Assembly: GCF_014621695.1 (NCBI RefSeq) | Contig: NZ_CP061281.1 | Span: 744,001-808,000 of the forward strand | DNA length: 64,000 bases | Origin: Streptomyces xanthii | GTDB taxonomy: Bacteria > Actinomycetota > Actinomycetes > Streptomycetales > Streptomycetaceae | Direction of reading: 5' to 3' | Shown: one piece after another, positions 17,909 through 30,767 of the stretch | Position numbering within the stretch: position 1 is the stretch's first letter | Layout: each line of letters starts with the position of its first letter | The notes under the pieces: generated by a model | The model's input: the letters and a program-made list of their open reading frames with translations, nothing else | What the model was told of the DNA's origin: nothing | Databases searched by the model: none | Program-made: the position numbers and the translations under genes

Positions 17909-19123
17909 ATGGGTGATCGCGGGGCGGTGGGCGCGGCGCTGCCGGCCGAGCTGGTGGCGTGGGCCGGGCGGCAGCTGCCGGGGCTGACCGACGCCGTGTG
18001 CGCGCGGGTGCGCGAGCGGATCGACCTGTACCGCCGGGACGACGTCGTCCCGGCGGCCGATCTGCACCGCTCCGTCGACGTGAACCTGCGCTTCGTCGTG
18101 CGGGGGCTCGCGGACCCGGACCACACCCCCGATCTGGCGGCGCCCTCGGAGACGGGCCGGCGCCGCGCGCACCAGCGGGCCCCGCTGCCGGAGGTGCTGC
18201 GCTGCTACCGGATCGCGTGCGCGATGCTCTGGGACCTGATGCTGGGGCACGTGCGCGCCGAGGGGGACGCGAGGACGCTGGACGCGCTGGTCGACGCGTC
18301 GAGCACGCTGTGGCGGCTGTCCGACGAGCACGCGCTGGCGCTCACGGAGGCGTACCGGGCGGCGACGGCGGAGCTGCTCACCGCGCAGCAGCGGCGCCGT
18401 TCGGCGCTGGTGGAGGCGCTGTTCACGGGGCAGCTGGTGCTCGACTCGGGGGCGTGGGAGGTGGGCAAGCTGCTCGGCCTGCCGCTCGACACGGACCTCG
18501 TCGTGGTGGCGGCGGAGAACTCGGGGCTCGCCGAGGAGAGCCTGATCGGGGTCGAGCGCCGGCTCGCCGAGATCGGGGTCGTGTCGGCGTGGCAGCTGAC
18601 GCCGACCCTCCAGACCGGGGTGGTGGCGCTGCGCGTGGAGCAGCACGCGGCGGCCCTGAAGACGCTGCGGGACGCGGCCACGGCCCGCACCGGGGTGAGC
18701 CCGGCGTACCGGTCGCTGTCCGACACGCCGCGGGCGCTGCACCTGGCCCGCTCCGCGCTGGCCGGTGTGCCGGTCGGGACGGCGGAGGTGCGCAGCTTCA
18801 GCGGGAGTCCACTGGCCGCGCTGATCGCGTACGACCCGGACGAGGGGCGGCGCCTGGCCCGAGAGGTCCTCGGGCCGGTGCTCGAACTGCCGGCGGAGGA
18901 CCGGGACCCGCTGCTGCGGACACTGGAGGTGTTCGTGGAGCAGTCGGGCTCTGCGGACGAGGCGGCGCGGCTGCTCCACTGCCACCCGAACACGGTCCGC
19001 TACCGCCTGGGCCGGATCCGCGAGCTCACGGGCCGCTCGCTGGGCGACCCGCGCGCTCTCGCGGAACTGGTGACGGCGGTGGACGCGGTGCGGCTCAGCC
19101 GGCCGGTTCGACGGTCACCTTGA
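17909..19123 (+). CDS. PucR/CdaR-family transcriptional regulator
   Basis: 404 aa. The N-terminal 160 residues are a helical sensory region (LPGLTDAVCARVRERIDLYRR). A GGDEF-like middle domain follows, then a C-terminal PucR helix-turn-helix: DEAARLLHCHPNTVRYRLGR, continuing IRELTGRSLGDPRALAELVTA. Such proteins usually activate purine, sugar-acid or amino-acid catabolic genes. ATG 17909 opens the family-like sequence; GGGGAG lies about 7 nt upstream. The last 29 nt overlap the end of the convergent molybdoenzyme gene. Target genes are unknown. Confidence 0.85.
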   Translation: MGDRGAVGAALPAELVAWAGRQLPGLTDAVCARVRERIDLYRRDDVVPAADLHRSVDVNLRFVVRGLADPDHTPDLAAPSETGRRRAHQRAPLPEVLRCYRIACAMLWDLMLGHVRAEGDARTLDALVDASSTLWRLSDEHALALTEAYRAATAELLTAQQRRRSALVEALFTGQLVLDSGAWEVGKLLGLPLDTDLVVVAAENSGLAEESLIGVERRLAEIGVVSAWQLTPTLQTGVVALRVEQHAAALKTLRDAATARTGVSPAYRSLSDTPRALHLARSALAGVPVGTAEVRSFSGSPLAALIAYDPDEGRRLAREVLGPVLELPAEDRDPLLRTLEVFVEQSGSADEAARLLHCHPNTVRYRLGRIRELTGRSLGDPRALAELVTAVDAVRLSRPVRRSP

Positions 19124-21404
19124 CGTGCTTCATGATCGGCTGGTCGCTCTGGGTGCTGTAGTCGTCCAGGGCGCACAGCACGTTCATCTCGGGCATGTAC
19201 CCGGCGGCACAGCCGCGCGGCATGTCGTAGGGGATCGCGAGATAGCCGTTCAGGCTGCGGGTGCTGCCGTCCCGGGCGGTGCTGGTGATGTCGACCGGGT
19301 CCATCTCGGAGATGCCGCGTTCGCGCATGTCGTCCTTGTTCATGAAGACGAGGCTGCGCAGGTTCTTGATGCCCCGGTACCGGTCGTTGTCGGAGTAGAT
19401 CGTGGTGTTCCACTGGTCGTGGGAGCGCATGGTGCCGAGCGCCAGGGTGCCGGCGGCGGGGACGACGTCGGGCAGCGGGGCGGTGGAGAACTCGGCCTTG
19501 CCGGACTCGGTGAGGAAGACCAGCTCGCGCGCGGGCTGCTTGATCCGGAAGCCGAGCGGGAGCCGCACCCGCCGGTTGCAGTCCTCGAACCCGTCCAGGA
19601 CCTGGGCCATCGTGTCGCGGACCCGGTCGTAGTCCTCGATGTACCACTCCCACGGGGTGTCGCTCTCGGGCAGCGTGGCGCGGGCCATGCCGGCGATGAT
19701 CGCGGGCTCGGAGAGCAGGTGCTTGGACGCGGGGCGCTTCATGCCGACGGACAGGTGCACCATGCTCATCGAGTCCTCGACGGAGGTGCTCTGGACGCCG
19801 GCCTTCTGCTGGTCCTTCTCGGTGCGGCCGAGGCAGGGCAGGATGAGCGCCTTGCGGCCGTGGACGACGTGGCTGCGGTTGAGCTTGGTGCTGACCTGCA
19901 CGGTGAGCTCGCAGTTGCGCAGGGCGGCGTACGTGTACGGGGTGTCGGGGGCGGCCAGCGCGAAGTTGCCGCCCATGCCGACGAAGACCTTCACGTCGCC
20001 GGCTCGCATGGCCTTGATGGTGTGCACGGTGTCGAGGCCGTGGGCGCGCGGCGGGTCGATCTTGCAGACGTCGGCGAGCCGCTGGAGGAACTCCTCCGTG
20101 GGCCGGTGGTCGATGCCGCAGGTGCGGTTGCCCTGCACGTTGCTGTGGCCGCGCACGGGGGACGGCCCGGCACCCTCGCGGCCGAGGTTGCCGCGCAGCA
20201 ACAGGACGTTGACGATCTCGCGGACGGTGTCGACGCCGTGCTCGTGCTGGGTGACACCCAGGCACCAGCTGATGATGCTGCGGTCGGCCTCGCCGTAGAC
20301 GCGCGCGGCCTTGAGGATCGCCTCCCGGGTCAGGCCCGACTGGCGTTCGATCTCGTCCCACGAGGTGTCCTCGCACAGGGCCCGGTACTCCTCGAAGCCG
20401 GTGGTGTGCCGGTCGATGAACTCCTGGTCGAGGGCCTTGGGGTCGGTCCCCGACTGTTCGAGGACGGCCTTGGCGAGGCCGCGCAGGAAGGCCATGTCGC
20501 CGCCGATGCGCACCTGGAGGTTCAGGGTGCTGGTCCGCGTCGACTTGTTGAGGGCCATGTCGGTGAAGTCGTGCGGGATGATCGTGCGGGTGGCGGCCGC
20601 CTCGACGAGCGGGTTGACGTGCACGATCTGGGCGCCGCGGTGGTAGGCCTCGGCGAGGGCGGTGAGCATGCGCGGCGCGTTCGACGCGGCGTTGACGCCC
20701 ATGATGAACAGGGCGTCGGTGCTCTCCCAGTCCTTGAGGTCGCAGGTGCCCTTGCCGGTGCCGAGCGCCGCCTGGAGCGCGCGGCCGCTGGCCTCGTGGC
20801 ACATGTTGGAGCAGTCGGGCAGGTTGTTGGTGCCGAGTTCGCGGGCCCAGAGCTGGTAGAGGAACGTGGCCTCGTTGCCGAGCCGGCCCGAGGTGTAGAA
20901 CGACGCCTGGTTCGGGTCGTCGAGCTCGCGCAGGGTGCGGCCGACCAGCTCGAAGGCGTCGCGCCAGCTGATGGGCACGTAGTGGTCGGTGTCCGGGTCG
21001 TAGACCATCGGTTCGGTGAGCCGGCCCTGGTCCTCCAGGGCGTAGTCGGTCCACTCGGACAGCTCGGTCACGGAGTGCGCGGCGAAGAAGTCGCGCCCGA
21101 CCCGCTTGGGGGTCATCTCCCAGGTGACGTGCTTGATGCCGTTCTCGCAGATGTCGAGCTTGAGGCCCTTGAGGTCGTCGGGCCAGGCGCATCCGGGGCA
21201 GTCGAAGCCGCCGTTCTCGTGGTTCATCTTGAGGATGGCGCGGGGCCCGTCGGTCGCGCGTTCGCGCGCCATGAACCGGGTGACGCTCTTGGCGGCCCCC
21301 CAGCCCGCGGCCGGGTGGTGGTACGGGTGGAATTCCGGCTCCCCCTCGGGGACGGGGCCCACGCGGGGCTCCGTCCCCTCCTGGCCGGCCTGGGAGGCGT
21401 TCAC
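19095..21404 (-). CDS. FdhF/YdeP-family molybdopterin oxidoreductase
   Basis: 769 aa, typical for YdeP-type enzymes. The N-terminal cluster motif GGFDCPGCAWPD (about residue 66) and ICENG fit the family, and the central region EHGVDTVREIVNVLLLRGN and the C-terminal KHVKVTVEPAG complete the fold. These proteins bind bis-MGD; their substrate is not settled, although E. coli YdeP is linked to acid resistance. GTG 21404 has AGAGGA about 9 nt upstream. No electron-transfer subunit is adjacent, as is usual for this family. It is convergent with the PucR gene with a 29-nt overlap. Confidence 0.9.
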   Translation of the reverse strand: MNASQAGQEGTEPRVGPVPEGEPEFHPYHHPAAGWGAAKSVTRFMARERATDGPRAILKMNHENGGFDCPGCAWPDDLKGLKLDICENGIKHVTWEMTPKRVGRDFFAAHSVTELSEWTDYALEDQGRLTEPMVYDPDTDHYVPISWRDAFELVGRTLRELDDPNQASFYTSGRLGNEATFLYQLWARELGTNNLPDCSNMCHEASGRALQAALGTGKGTCDLKDWESTDALFIMGVNAASNAPRMLTALAEAYHRGAQIVHVNPLVEAAATRTIIPHDFTDMALNKSTRTSTLNLQVRIGGDMAFLRGLAKAVLEQSGTDPKALDQEFIDRHTTGFEEYRALCEDTSWDEIERQSGLTREAILKAARVYGEADRSIISWCLGVTQHEHGVDTVREIVNVLLLRGNLGREGAGPSPVRGHSNVQGNRTCGIDHRPTEEFLQRLADVCKIDPPRAHGLDTVHTIKAMRAGDVKVFVGMGGNFALAAPDTPYTYAALRNCELTVQVSTKLNRSHVVHGRKALILPCLGRTEKDQQKAGVQSTSVEDSMSMVHLSVGMKRPASKHLLSEPAIIAGMARATLPESDTPWEWYIEDYDRVRDTMAQVLDGFEDCNRRVRLPLGFRIKQPARELVFLTESGKAEFSTAPLPDVVPAAGTLALGTMRSHDQWNTTIYSDNDRYRGIKNLRSLVFMNKDDMRERGISEMDPVDITSTARDGSTRSLNGYLAIPYDMPRGCAAGYMPEMNVLCALDDYSTQSDQPIMKHVKVTVEPAG

Positions 21405-21502
21405 GACGGTGTTCCTCTCCGCCCCTCGGGGGCTTTCACGTCTGCGGGACGACGGGTGTGACGCGGTGACGGGGTGCTGAGGTGACGCGGTGAGCGGCCG
21501 GG

Positions 21503-21790
21503 TCAGCGGTCGTAGCGGGACGGCGGGAAGGCGTCGCGCTCGGCGCGGCGGGTGTCGCCCGTGCGCAGTTCCCCGCTCGCCGCCTGGCGGTCGATCTCGG
21601 CGTGCGCCTCCTCGTACTGGACGGCGGCCGGTTCGGGCGCGCCGTCGGGCAGGCCGACGGCGCGGCGGTCCCGCTCGGTGCGGCGCTCCAGGCGTTCGCT
21701 GTCGGGGCGGCGCGGCAGGCCGCGGCCGTGGTCGCTGTCGCGGTCCGGGTCGCCGCCGACCTCGCGGTTCGGCTTGTGGTGGTGCACCAT
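21503..21790 (-). CDS. Small charged hypothetical protein, 95 aa
   Basis: Very hydrophilic and probably disordered: HHHKPNREVGGDPDRDSDHG at the N-terminus, then Arg/Asp/Glu-rich sequence, a short helix (AVQYEEAHAEIDRQAASGEL) and the tail DAFPPSRYDR. ATG 21790 has an excellent GAGGAGGAG site. Composition is unlike any enzyme. It sits 41 nt after the Hsp100 gene on the same strand and 98 nt before the molybdoenzyme gene, so it may be co-expressed with the chaperone. Function unknown. Confidence 0.68.
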   Translation of the reverse strand: MVHHHKPNREVGGDPDRDSDHGRGLPRRPDSERLERRTERDRRAVGLPDGAPEPAAVQYEEAHAEIDRQAASGELRTGDTRRAERDAFPPSRYDR

Positions 21791-21831
21791 CGCTCCTCCT
21801 CGAATGCCTACGCTGCGGGAGAACTCGCAGG

Positions 21832-24402
<2,571 letters not shown>

Positions 24403-24613
24403 GGCAACTCCCGATGGGCAGTGCGACGTGCCTCTCCAGACAAGCCCGGCCGGTGCCCCGCCGCAACCGAACCGGGCCCCCGTGATCACTGTCCCGGGCT
24501 CCTGCCGCCCGGTTCTGGCACGGCGCACAAACGGCGTTGTGAGGGCCCACAAAGTGAACGGACGCGCAGGTCCCCGGGCCGCACGCGGCACCGTTCCGTG
24601 TCAGTCTCGAAGC
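24403..24613. promoter_or_regulatory. Divergent promoter region with CACAA/TTGTG dyad
   Basis: The 211-nt gap separates the Hsp100 gene (minus) from the DsbA-fold gene (plus). It contains the inverted repeat CACAAACGGCGTTGTG (24526-24541), and CACAAA recurs 8 nt further on at 24549-24554. I did not find a CTTGAGT-N7-ACTCAAG HspR site or a CIRCE element. The regulator is unknown. Confidence 0.4.
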
Positions 24614-25201
24614 ATGGTTCCCGCACAGACGACCGGCAGCGGCGGCACGACCCTGTACTACGGCGACACGGGTAACGCGCACCGGCTCCAGGTCTTTCTC
24701 GAACTGCGCGACCGGGCCAGCGCGCATCTGGCCGCGAGTCTGCTCGACACGTTCCGCGACGGCGCCGACGCGGGCGATTTCGTCCTCGAGTTCCATTTCG
24801 CGGCGGTCATGGACGACACGGTCGGCGGCAGCGGTTCTCGGCGGGCGCTGGCGGCGCTGGGCGCGGCCGCGGACGTGGGCGCCGGTCCGTTCATGGACTA
24901 TCTCGGCGCCCTGTTCGCGGCGCAGCCCTTCCCTCCCGGCGACGACGGATTCGGCGTTCCGGCGCACCTGCTGTCGGTGGCCGGCACGGTCGCGGGCCTG
25001 CGGTCCGCGGACTTCGACGCCAAGGTCGCCCAGGACGTCTACAACACGTGGGCGGCGGAGGTGACCGGAGCCTTCGCGTCCTTCGGTCTCGTGGGCACGC
25101 CGGCCGTCCGCTACGACGACACCGTGATCCCGGTGGTGAACGTGGACGGCACCGCGGTCATGACGCCGCGGGAGTTCGCCGAGCAGCTCGCGTCCGCCTG
25201 A
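24614..25201 (+). CDS. DsbA/thioredoxin-fold protein lacking all cysteines
   Basis: 195 aa with a DsbA-like layout: beta-strand TLYYGDTGNAHRLQVFLEL, a helical insertion, and the cis-proline loop FGLVGTPAVRYDD followed by the closing strand PVVNVDG. The CxxC that should follow the first strand is replaced (around FLELRDRAS), and the protein has no cysteine at all, so thiol chemistry is excluded. A binding or chaperone role is possible. ATG 24614 has no Shine-Dalgarno; CAGTCT lies 6 nt upstream, suggesting a leaderless message. It is divergent from the Hsp100 gene, which hints at a shared stress role. Confidence 0.75.
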   Translation: MVPAQTTGSGGTTLYYGDTGNAHRLQVFLELRDRASAHLAASLLDTFRDGADAGDFVLEFHFAAVMDDTVGGSGSRRALAALGAAADVGAGPFMDYLGALFAAQPFPPGDDGFGVPAHLLSVAGTVAGLRSADFDAKVAQDVYNTWAAEVTGAFASFGLVGTPAVRYDDTVIPVVNVDGTAVMTPREFAEQLASA

Positions 25202-25296
25202 ACGACCGCCCGCGGCCGTCTAGAGTCCTGATCCGGTTCTGGCAAGGAGAACAAGGTCACACTCTGTATACCTGCTGCTCCCGCGCGGATCTGACC

Positions 25297-25302
25297 TAGC
25301 AT
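25297..25302 (+). promoter_or_regulatory. -10 box of mutA, leaderless
   Basis: TAGCAT fits TANNNT and ends 6 nt before ATG 25309, with no Shine-Dalgarno between. No clear -35 is seen. No cobalamin riboswitch fits in the 107-nt gap. Confidence 0.45.
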
Positions 25303-25308
25303 CCGAGC

Positions 25309-27120
25309 ATGACGGTCCTGCCTGACGACGGGCTCTCCCTGGCGGCCGAGTTCCCTGACGCGACACATGAACAGTGGCAGCACCTGGTCGCGGGTGTTCT
25401 GCGCAAGTCGGGTAAGGAAGTCTCGGCCGCGGAAGCGGAAGAAGCCCTCTCCACCGCGCTGGAGGACGGGTTGCGTGCCCGCCCCCTCTACACCGCGCAC
25501 GACGACACCTCCGCCTCCGGGCTGCCCGGCTTCGCACCGTTCGTGCGCGGCGGCCGCCCCGAGGGGAACACGCTGGGCGGCTGGGACGTGCGCCAGCCGC
25601 ACTCCCGTTCCGACTCCGCGGCGGTCCTCGCCGACCTGGAGAACGGGGTCACGTCCCTGTGGCTGACCGTGGGCGGCGAGGCCGGCATCCCGGTCGACGC
25701 GCTCCCGGCCACCCTGGAGGGCGTGTACCTGGACCTCGCGCCGGTGGTGCTCGACGCGGGCGCCGAGGTCGAGGCCGCGGCCCGCAGTCTGTTCGAGATC
25801 TACGCCGCCCGGGGCGTCGCCGCCGACGCGGTGCGCGGCAACCTCGGCGCCGACCCGCTGGGCCACGAGGCCCGCACCGGCGCGTCGTTCGGCTTCGCGC
25901 CGGTCGCGGCGCTGGCGAAGCGCTGCGCCGAGGAGTACCCGGGGCTGCGCGCCCTGACGGTGGACGCGCTGCCGTACCACGAGGCGGGCGGCTCGGCCGC
26001 ACAGGAGCTGGCCTGCTCGCTGGCCACCGGTGTCGCGTACCTGCGGGAGCTGACGGCGGCCGGGCTGAGCGTCGAACAGGCCCTCGGGCAGCTGGAGTTC
26101 CGCTACGCGGCGAGCGCCGACCAGTTCCTGACGATCGCCAAGTTCCGTGCGGCGCGCCGCCTTTGGGCCCGTGTCGCCGAGGTGTGCGGGGCGCCCGAGG
26201 CGGGCGCGCAGGTGCAGCACGCGGTGACGTCGCCGGTGATGATGACGCGCCGCGACCCGTGGGTGAACATGCTGCGCACGACGATCGCGACGCTCGCGGC
26301 CGGGGTCGGCGGCGCGGACGCGGTGACGGTGCTCCCGTTCGACCACGCGCTGGGCCTGCCCGACGCGTTCGCGCGCCGCATCGCGCGCAACACGTCGACG
26401 ATCCTCGTCGAGGAGTCGCACCTGGCCCGGGTGATCGACCCGGCCGGCGGCTCCTGGTACGTGGAGCGCCTCACCGACGAACTGGCGCACGCCGCCTGGG
26501 AGTTCTTCCAGGAGATCGAGCGCGGGGGCGGCCAGGCGGCGGCGCTCGGCTCGCGTCTGGTGCAGGACCGGATCGCGGCGACGTGGGCCGCGCGCAGCGC
26601 GCGGATCGCGGAGCGCCGCGAACCGGTCACGGGTGTCAGCGAGTTCCCGTTCCTGGCCGAGCAGCCGGTGGTCCGCGAGCCGCTGCCCGCCCAGCCGTCC
26701 GGCGGTCTGCCGCGGGTGCGCCGTGACGAGGCGTTCGAGGAGCTGCGGGCCCGCTCGGACGCGTTCCTGGCGAGGACGGGCGCCCGCCCGAAGGTGTTCC
26801 TCGCGGCGCTCGGCCCGGCCGCGGCGCACTCGGCGCGCCTCACCTTCGCCGCGAACCTGTTCCAGGCGGGCGGCGTCGAGCCGGTCACCGAGGGCTCGTT
26901 CGAGGACAGCGGCACCACCGAGGTGTGCGTGTGCTCCAGCGACAAGCTGTACGCGGAGCAGGCCGACGAGACGGTGGCCGCGCTGCGCGCCGCGGGTGCC
27001 TCGCACGTGGCGCTGGCCGGCCGCCCGGGACCGTACGCGGACGTCGACTCGTACGTCTACGCAGGCTGTGACGCCGTGGCCGTGCTGTCCGCCACGCTCG
27101 ACCGCATGGGAGTGTCCTGA
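25309..27120 (+). CDS. mutA: Methylmalonyl-CoA mutase small subunit
   Basis: 603 aa, normal for the beta chain of the heterodimeric enzyme. The TIM-barrel part is evident (GGWDVRQPH, then [20 protein letters not shown] and [15 protein letters not shown]). The C-terminal flavodoxin-like domain begins near [19 protein letters not shown] and lacks the DxHxxG cobalamin motif, as expected for this subunit, which does not bind B12. Its stop codon overlaps the start of mutB by one base (TGATG), so the two are translationally coupled. Start at ATG 25309 is probably leaderless. Confidence 0.94.
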   Translation: MTVLPDDGLSLAAEFPDATHEQWQHLVAGVLRKSGKEVSAAEAEEALSTALEDGLRARPLYTAHDDTSASGLPGFAPFVRGGRPEGNTLGGWDVRQPHSRSDSAAVLADLENGVTSLWLTVGGEAGIPVDALPATLEGVYLDLAPVVLDAGAEVEAAARSLFEIYAARGVAADAVRGNLGADPLGHEARTGASFGFAPVAALAKRCAEEYPGLRALTVDALPYHEAGGSAAQELACSLATGVAYLRELTAAGLSVEQALGQLEFRYAASADQFLTIAKFRAARRLWARVAEVCGAPEAGAQVQHAVTSPVMMTRRDPWVNMLRTTIATLAAGVGGADAVTVLPFDHALGLPDAFARRIARNTSTILVEESHLARVIDPAGGSWYVERLTDELAHAAWEFFQEIERGGGQAAALGSRLVQDRIAATWAARSARIAERREPVTGVSEFPFLAEQPVVREPLPAQPSGGLPRVRRDEAFEELRARSDAFLARTGARPKVFLAALGPAAAHSARLTFAANLFQAGGVEPVTEGSFEDSGTTEVCVCSSDKLYAEQADETVAALRAAGASHVALAGRPGPYADVDSYVYAGCDAVAVLSATLDRMGVS

Positions 27121-29294
27121 TGTCCGTACCCGACTTCTCCGGCGTCGAGCTGGGCACGCCCGGCTCCGGGCCGGGCGCCGACGTGTGGAACGCGGCGGTC
27201 GAGCAGGCCGCCGACGGTTCCGACCTGCTGTGGGAGACGCCCGAGGGCATCGGCGTCAAGCCGCTGTACACGGGACAGGACCTCGAGGGCCTGGACTTCC
27301 TGGACACGTTCCCGGGCGCGGCCCCGTATCTGCGCGGCCCGTACCCGACCATGTACGTGAACCAGCCGTGGACGATCCGTCAGTACGCGGGCTTCTCCAC
27401 GGCCGAGGAGTCCAACGCGTTCTACCGGCGCAATCTGGCGGCCGGTCAGAAGGGTCTGTCCGTCGCGTTCGACCTGCCGACGCACCGCGGCTACGACAGC
27501 GACCACCCGCGGGTGACGGGTGACGTCGGCATGGCCGGTGTCGCGATCGACTCGATCTACGACATGCGACAGCTGTTCGACGGTATCCCGCTGGACAAGA
27601 TGACCGTGTCGATGACGATGAACGGCGCGGTGCTGCCCGTGCTCGCGCTGTACATCGTGGCGGCGGAGGAGCAGGGCGTTCCGCCGGAGAAGCTCGCGGG
27701 GACCATCCAGAACGACATCCTCAAGGAGTTCATGGTCCGCAACACGTACATCTATCCGCCGGGCCCGTCGATGCGGATCATCTCCGACATCTTCGCGTAC
27801 ACCTCCCAGCGGATGCCCCGCTACAACTCGATCTCGATCTCGGGCTACCACATCCAGGAAGCGGGTGCGACGGCCGATCTGGAGCTGGCGTACACGCTCG
27901 CCGACGGTGTCGAGTACATCCGGGCGGGGCGCGAGGCGGGCCTGGACGTGGACGCGTTCGCGCCGCGGCTCAGCTTCTTCTGGGCGATCGGCATGAACTT
28001 CTTCATGGAGGTCGCGAAGCTGCGCGCGGCCCGCCTGCTGTGGGCGAAGCTGGTCAAGCAGTTCGACCCGCAGAACGCCAAGTCGCTGTCGCTGCGCACC
28101 CATTCGCAGACCTCGGGCTGGTCGCTGACGGCGCAGGACGTGTTCAACAACGTGACGCGTACGTGTGTCGAGGCGATGGCGGCGACGCAGGGCCACACGC
28201 AGTCGCTGCACACGAACGCGCTGGACGAGGCGCTCGCGCTGCCGACCGACTTCTCGGCGCGCATCGCCCGCAACACGCAGCTGCTGATCCAGCAGGAGTC
28301 CGGCACGACGCGCACGATCGACCCGTGGGGCGGCAGCGCGTACGTGGAGAAGCTGACGTACGACCTGGCGCGGCGGGCCTGGCAGCACATCCAGGAGGTC
28401 GAGCAGGCCGGCGGCATGGCGAAGGCCATCGACGCGGGTATCCCGAAGCTGCGGGTCGAGGAGGCGGCGGCGCGCACGCAGGCCCGCATCGACTCGGGCC
28501 GGCAGCCGGTGATCGGCGTCAACAAGTACCGGGTGGACAGCGACGAGCAGATCGAGGTCCTGAAGGTCGACAACTCGTCGGTGCGCGCGCAGCAGATCGC
28601 CAAGCTGCGCCGGCTGCGCGAGGAGCGCGACGAGACGGCCTGCCAGGACGCGCTCGCGGCGCTGACCCGGGCGGCCGGCGGTGACGGCAACCTGCTGGAG
28701 CTCGCCGTGGTCGCGGCGCGCGCCAAGGCGACCGTCGGCGAGATCTCGGACGCCCTGGAGAAGGTGTACGGGCGGCACGCGGGCCAGATCCGTACGATCT
28801 CCGGCGTGTACCGCAACGAGGCAGGGGAGTCCGCCAACGTGGACCGGACCAGGGAGCGCGTCGACGCGTTCGCCGAGGCGGAGGGACGCCGGCCGCGCAT
28901 CCTGGTCGCGAAGATGGGCCAGGACGGCCATGACCGCGGCCAGAAGGTGATCGCGACGGCCTTCGCCGACCTGGGCTTCGACGTGGACGTCGGCCCGCTG
29001 TTCCAGACGCCGGGCGAGGTCGCCCGGCAGGCGGTCGAGGCGGACGTGCACATCGTCGGTGTGTCGTCGCTGGCCGCCGGCCACCTGACGCTGGTGCCCG
29101 CGCTGCGCGAGGCACTGGCCGAGGAGGGCCGCGAGGACATCATGATCGTGGTCGGCGGTGTGATCCCGCCCCAGGACGTGCCGACGCTCCTGGAGATGGG
29201 CGCGGCGGCGGTGTTCCCGCCCGGCACGGTCATCCCGGACGCGGCGCACGATCTGATCGAGCGGCTCGCCGTCGACCTCGGGCACGACGCGTAG
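27120..29294 (+). CDS. mutB: Methylmalonyl-CoA mutase large (catalytic) subunit
   Basis: 724 aa. The N-terminal barrel carries the acyl-CoA site ([20 protein letters not shown], residues 75-95) and the motif [14 protein letters not shown]. The C-terminal B12 domain has GQDGHDRG (DxHxxG, about residue 600), with the cobalt-ligating His, then [10 protein letters not shown] and GGVIPP. It interconverts (R)-methylmalonyl-CoA and succinyl-CoA, the step after propionyl-CoA carboxylase (encoded at 9.4-13.1 kb), once an epimerase has acted. Overlaps mutA by 1 nt; meaB follows after 4 nt. Confidence 0.96.
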   Translation: MSVPDFSGVELGTPGSGPGADVWNAAVEQAADGSDLLWETPEGIGVKPLYTGQDLEGLDFLDTFPGAAPYLRGPYPTMYVNQPWTIRQYAGFSTAEESNAFYRRNLAAGQKGLSVAFDLPTHRGYDSDHPRVTGDVGMAGVAIDSIYDMRQLFDGIPLDKMTVSMTMNGAVLPVLALYIVAAEEQGVPPEKLAGTIQNDILKEFMVRNTYIYPPGPSMRIISDIFAYTSQRMPRYNSISISGYHIQEAGATADLELAYTLADGVEYIRAGREAGLDVDAFAPRLSFFWAIGMNFFMEVAKLRAARLLWAKLVKQFDPQNAKSLSLRTHSQTSGWSLTAQDVFNNVTRTCVEAMAATQGHTQSLHTNALDEALALPTDFSARIARNTQLLIQQESGTTRTIDPWGGSAYVEKLTYDLARRAWQHIQEVEQAGGMAKAIDAGIPKLRVEEAAARTQARIDSGRQPVIGVNKYRVDSDEQIEVLKVDNSSVRAQQIAKLRRLREERDETACQDALAALTRAAGGDGNLLELAVVAARAKATVGEISDALEKVYGRHAGQIRTISGVYRNEAGESANVDRTRERVDAFAEAEGRRPRILVAKMGQDGHDRGQKVIATAFADLGFDVDVGPLFQTPGEVARQAVEADVHIVGVSSLAAGHLTLVPALREALAEEGREDIMIVVGGVIPPQDVPTLLEMGAAAVFPPGTVIPDAAHDLIERLAVDLGHDA

Positions 29295-29298
29295 TCCG

Positions 29299-30306
29299 AT
29301 GGCGCCTCTCGATCTCGACACGTACGTCAAGGGTGTCCTCGACGGGAAGCGGGCGCTCGTCGCCCGCGCCGTCACCCTGGTGGAGTCGACGCGGCCGCAG
29401 CACCGGGCGCTGGCGCAGGAGTTGCTGACCGCGCTCCTGCCGCACAGCGGCCGGTCGCGGCGCATCGGGATCAGCGGGGTGCCGGGGGTGGGCAAGTCGA
29501 CGTTCATCGACGCCTTCGGCACCATGCTGACCGGGCTCGGGCACCGCGTGGCGGTGCTCGCCGTCGACCCGTCCTCCACGCGGACCGGCGGTTCGATCCT
29601 GGGCGACAAGACGCGCATGGAGCGGCTCGCGGTCGACGCGAACGCCTTCGTGCGCCCCTCCCCCAGCGCGGGCACGCTCGGTGGCGTCGCCAAGGCCACC
29701 CGGGAGTCCATGGTGGTCATGGAGGCGGCGGGCTACGACGTGATCCTCGTGGAGACCGTCGGCGTCGGGCAGTCGGAGACCGCGGTCGCCGACATGGTCG
29801 ACACGTTCCTGCTGCTGAGTCTGGCGCGCACCGGTGACGGTCTCCAGGGCATCAAGAAGGGCGTCCTGGAGCTGGCCGACGTGATCGCGGTGAACAAGGC
29901 GGACGGCCCGCACGAGCGGGACGCCCGCGCGGCCGCGCGTGAACTGGCGGGCGCGCTGCGGCTGATGCACGGCAAGGACGCGTTCTGGACGCCGCCCGTG
30001 CTGCACTGCAGCGCGCGCGAGTCGACGGGCCTGGACACCGTGTGGGAGCGGCTCGAACAGCACCGGACCCTGCTCGACTCGACGGGCCGGCTCGCCGAGC
30101 GGCGCAGGGACCAGCAGGTCGGCTGGACCTGGGCGATGGTCCGCGACGAGCTCCTCGGAAGGCTCCACGCGGCACCGGCCGTACGGGCCCTGTCCCCCGG
30201 CCTCGAACAGCAGGTCAGGGCGGGCGAGTTGACGGCGACGGTGGCGGCGGAGCGGCTGCTCGCCGCGTTCCGCGACGGCGAACGCTCCGCCGACCGGCCG
30301 GAGTAG
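29299..30306 (+). CDS. meaB: Methylmalonyl-CoA mutase-associated GTPase MeaB
   Basis: 335 aa G3E-type GTPase. P-loop GVPGVGKST (about residue 59), Mg-binding DPSSTRTGGSILGDKTRM, and VETVGVGQSET with base-specificity NKAD are all present, as in MeaB/ArgK. It protects and reloads the cobalamin cofactor of the mutase. It lies 4 nt after mutB, completing a mutA-mutB-meaB operon. It ends only 3 nt from the convergent ferredoxin-like gene; no hairpin separates them. Confidence 0.94.
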   Translation: MAPLDLDTYVKGVLDGKRALVARAVTLVESTRPQHRALAQELLTALLPHSGRSRRIGISGVPGVGKSTFIDAFGTMLTGLGHRVAVLAVDPSSTRTGGSILGDKTRMERLAVDANAFVRPSPSAGTLGGVAKATRESMVVMEAAGYDVILVETVGVGQSETAVADMVDTFLLLSLARTGDGLQGIKKGVLELADVIAVNKADGPHERDARAAARELAGALRLMHGKDAFWTPPVLHCSARESTGLDTVWERLEQHRTLLDSTGRLAERRRDQQVGWTWAMVRDELLGRLHAAPAVRALSPGLEQQVRAGELTATVAAERLLAAFRDGERSADRPE

Positions 30307-30309
30307 GTC

Positions 30310-30675
30310 CTAGAGGGCGTCGCGGACCCGGCGTGACGGCTTGAACGCGTAGAGGTCGAGGATGTCGGGGCAGGGCGCGACGCCCGGCCCGCCGGCCCGC
30401 ACCCACGCCAGGATGTCCTCGGTCGCCTCCGCGTCGTTGACGAGCCCGAACCAGGCCGGGCGGCCTCCGGCGGCCCGGCCCTCCGTCGACGGCTGGACCA
30501 CGATCACGTTGGCCTGGTCGCAGACGTCGAGGCACTTGGAGATCTGCACGGGCGCCCCGTCCCGCAGCCGCGCGCGCTGGGCGGCGTGGTCACCGGCCAC
30601 CTTGGGGCTGCCGCAGCAGCAGTCGCGGCACACGACGATCCGGCACGGCGCGGCGGACTTCTTCGGCTTTCCCAT
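30310..30675 (-). CDS. (2Fe-2S) ferredoxin-like protein
   Basis: 121 aa. Thioredoxin-like [2Fe-2S] fold: CRIVVCRDCCCGSPK near the N-terminus and KCLDVCDQANVIVVQPS about 40 residues on supply the cluster cysteines. A C-terminal segment (AWFGLVNDAEATEDILAWVRAGG) is typical of Streptomyces (2Fe-2S) ferredoxin domain proteins. ATG 30675 is preferred: TAGCAT (30688-30683) lies 7 nt upstream, so a leaderless start is likely; ATG 30684 is an alternative. Electron partner unknown. Confidence 0.85.
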   Translation of the reverse strand: MGKPKKSAAPCRIVVCRDCCCGSPKVAGDHAAQRARLRDGAPVQISKCLDVCDQANVIVVQPSTEGRAAGGRPAWFGLVNDAEATEDILAWVRAGGPGVAPCPDILDLYAFKPSRRVRDAL

Positions 30676-30714
30676 GCCGATCATGCTATGCGGCACCCCA
30701 GCAGGCCCCTGAAC

Positions 30715-30738
30715 CGGCCCCGCCCCTCGGCGGGGCCG
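30715..30738. other. Perfect 10-bp GC hairpin between divergent genes
   Basis: CGGCCCCGCC, CCTC loop, GGCGGGGCCG. It resembles a terminator but lies between two divergent start regions, so it could only stop antisense or divergent read-through. Alternatively it is a protein-binding site. Confidence 0.4.
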
Positions 30739-30767
30739 TTCTGCGTGCGGCCGCGTGCACGGACCCA

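Noticed and set aside
15881..18985. Very long minus-strand open frame opposite the ABC exporter and PucR genes
   Set aside because: Same shadow effect; the plus-strand frames have full motifs and good start sites.
24403..24613. HspR (HAIR) or CIRCE element before the Hsp100 gene
   Set aside because: Neither consensus was found; only a CACAA/TTGTG dyad is present.
25202..25308. Possible cobalamin riboswitch before mutA
   Set aside because: The gap is only 107 nt, has no B12-box-like sequence, and a -10 box lies right before the start codon.
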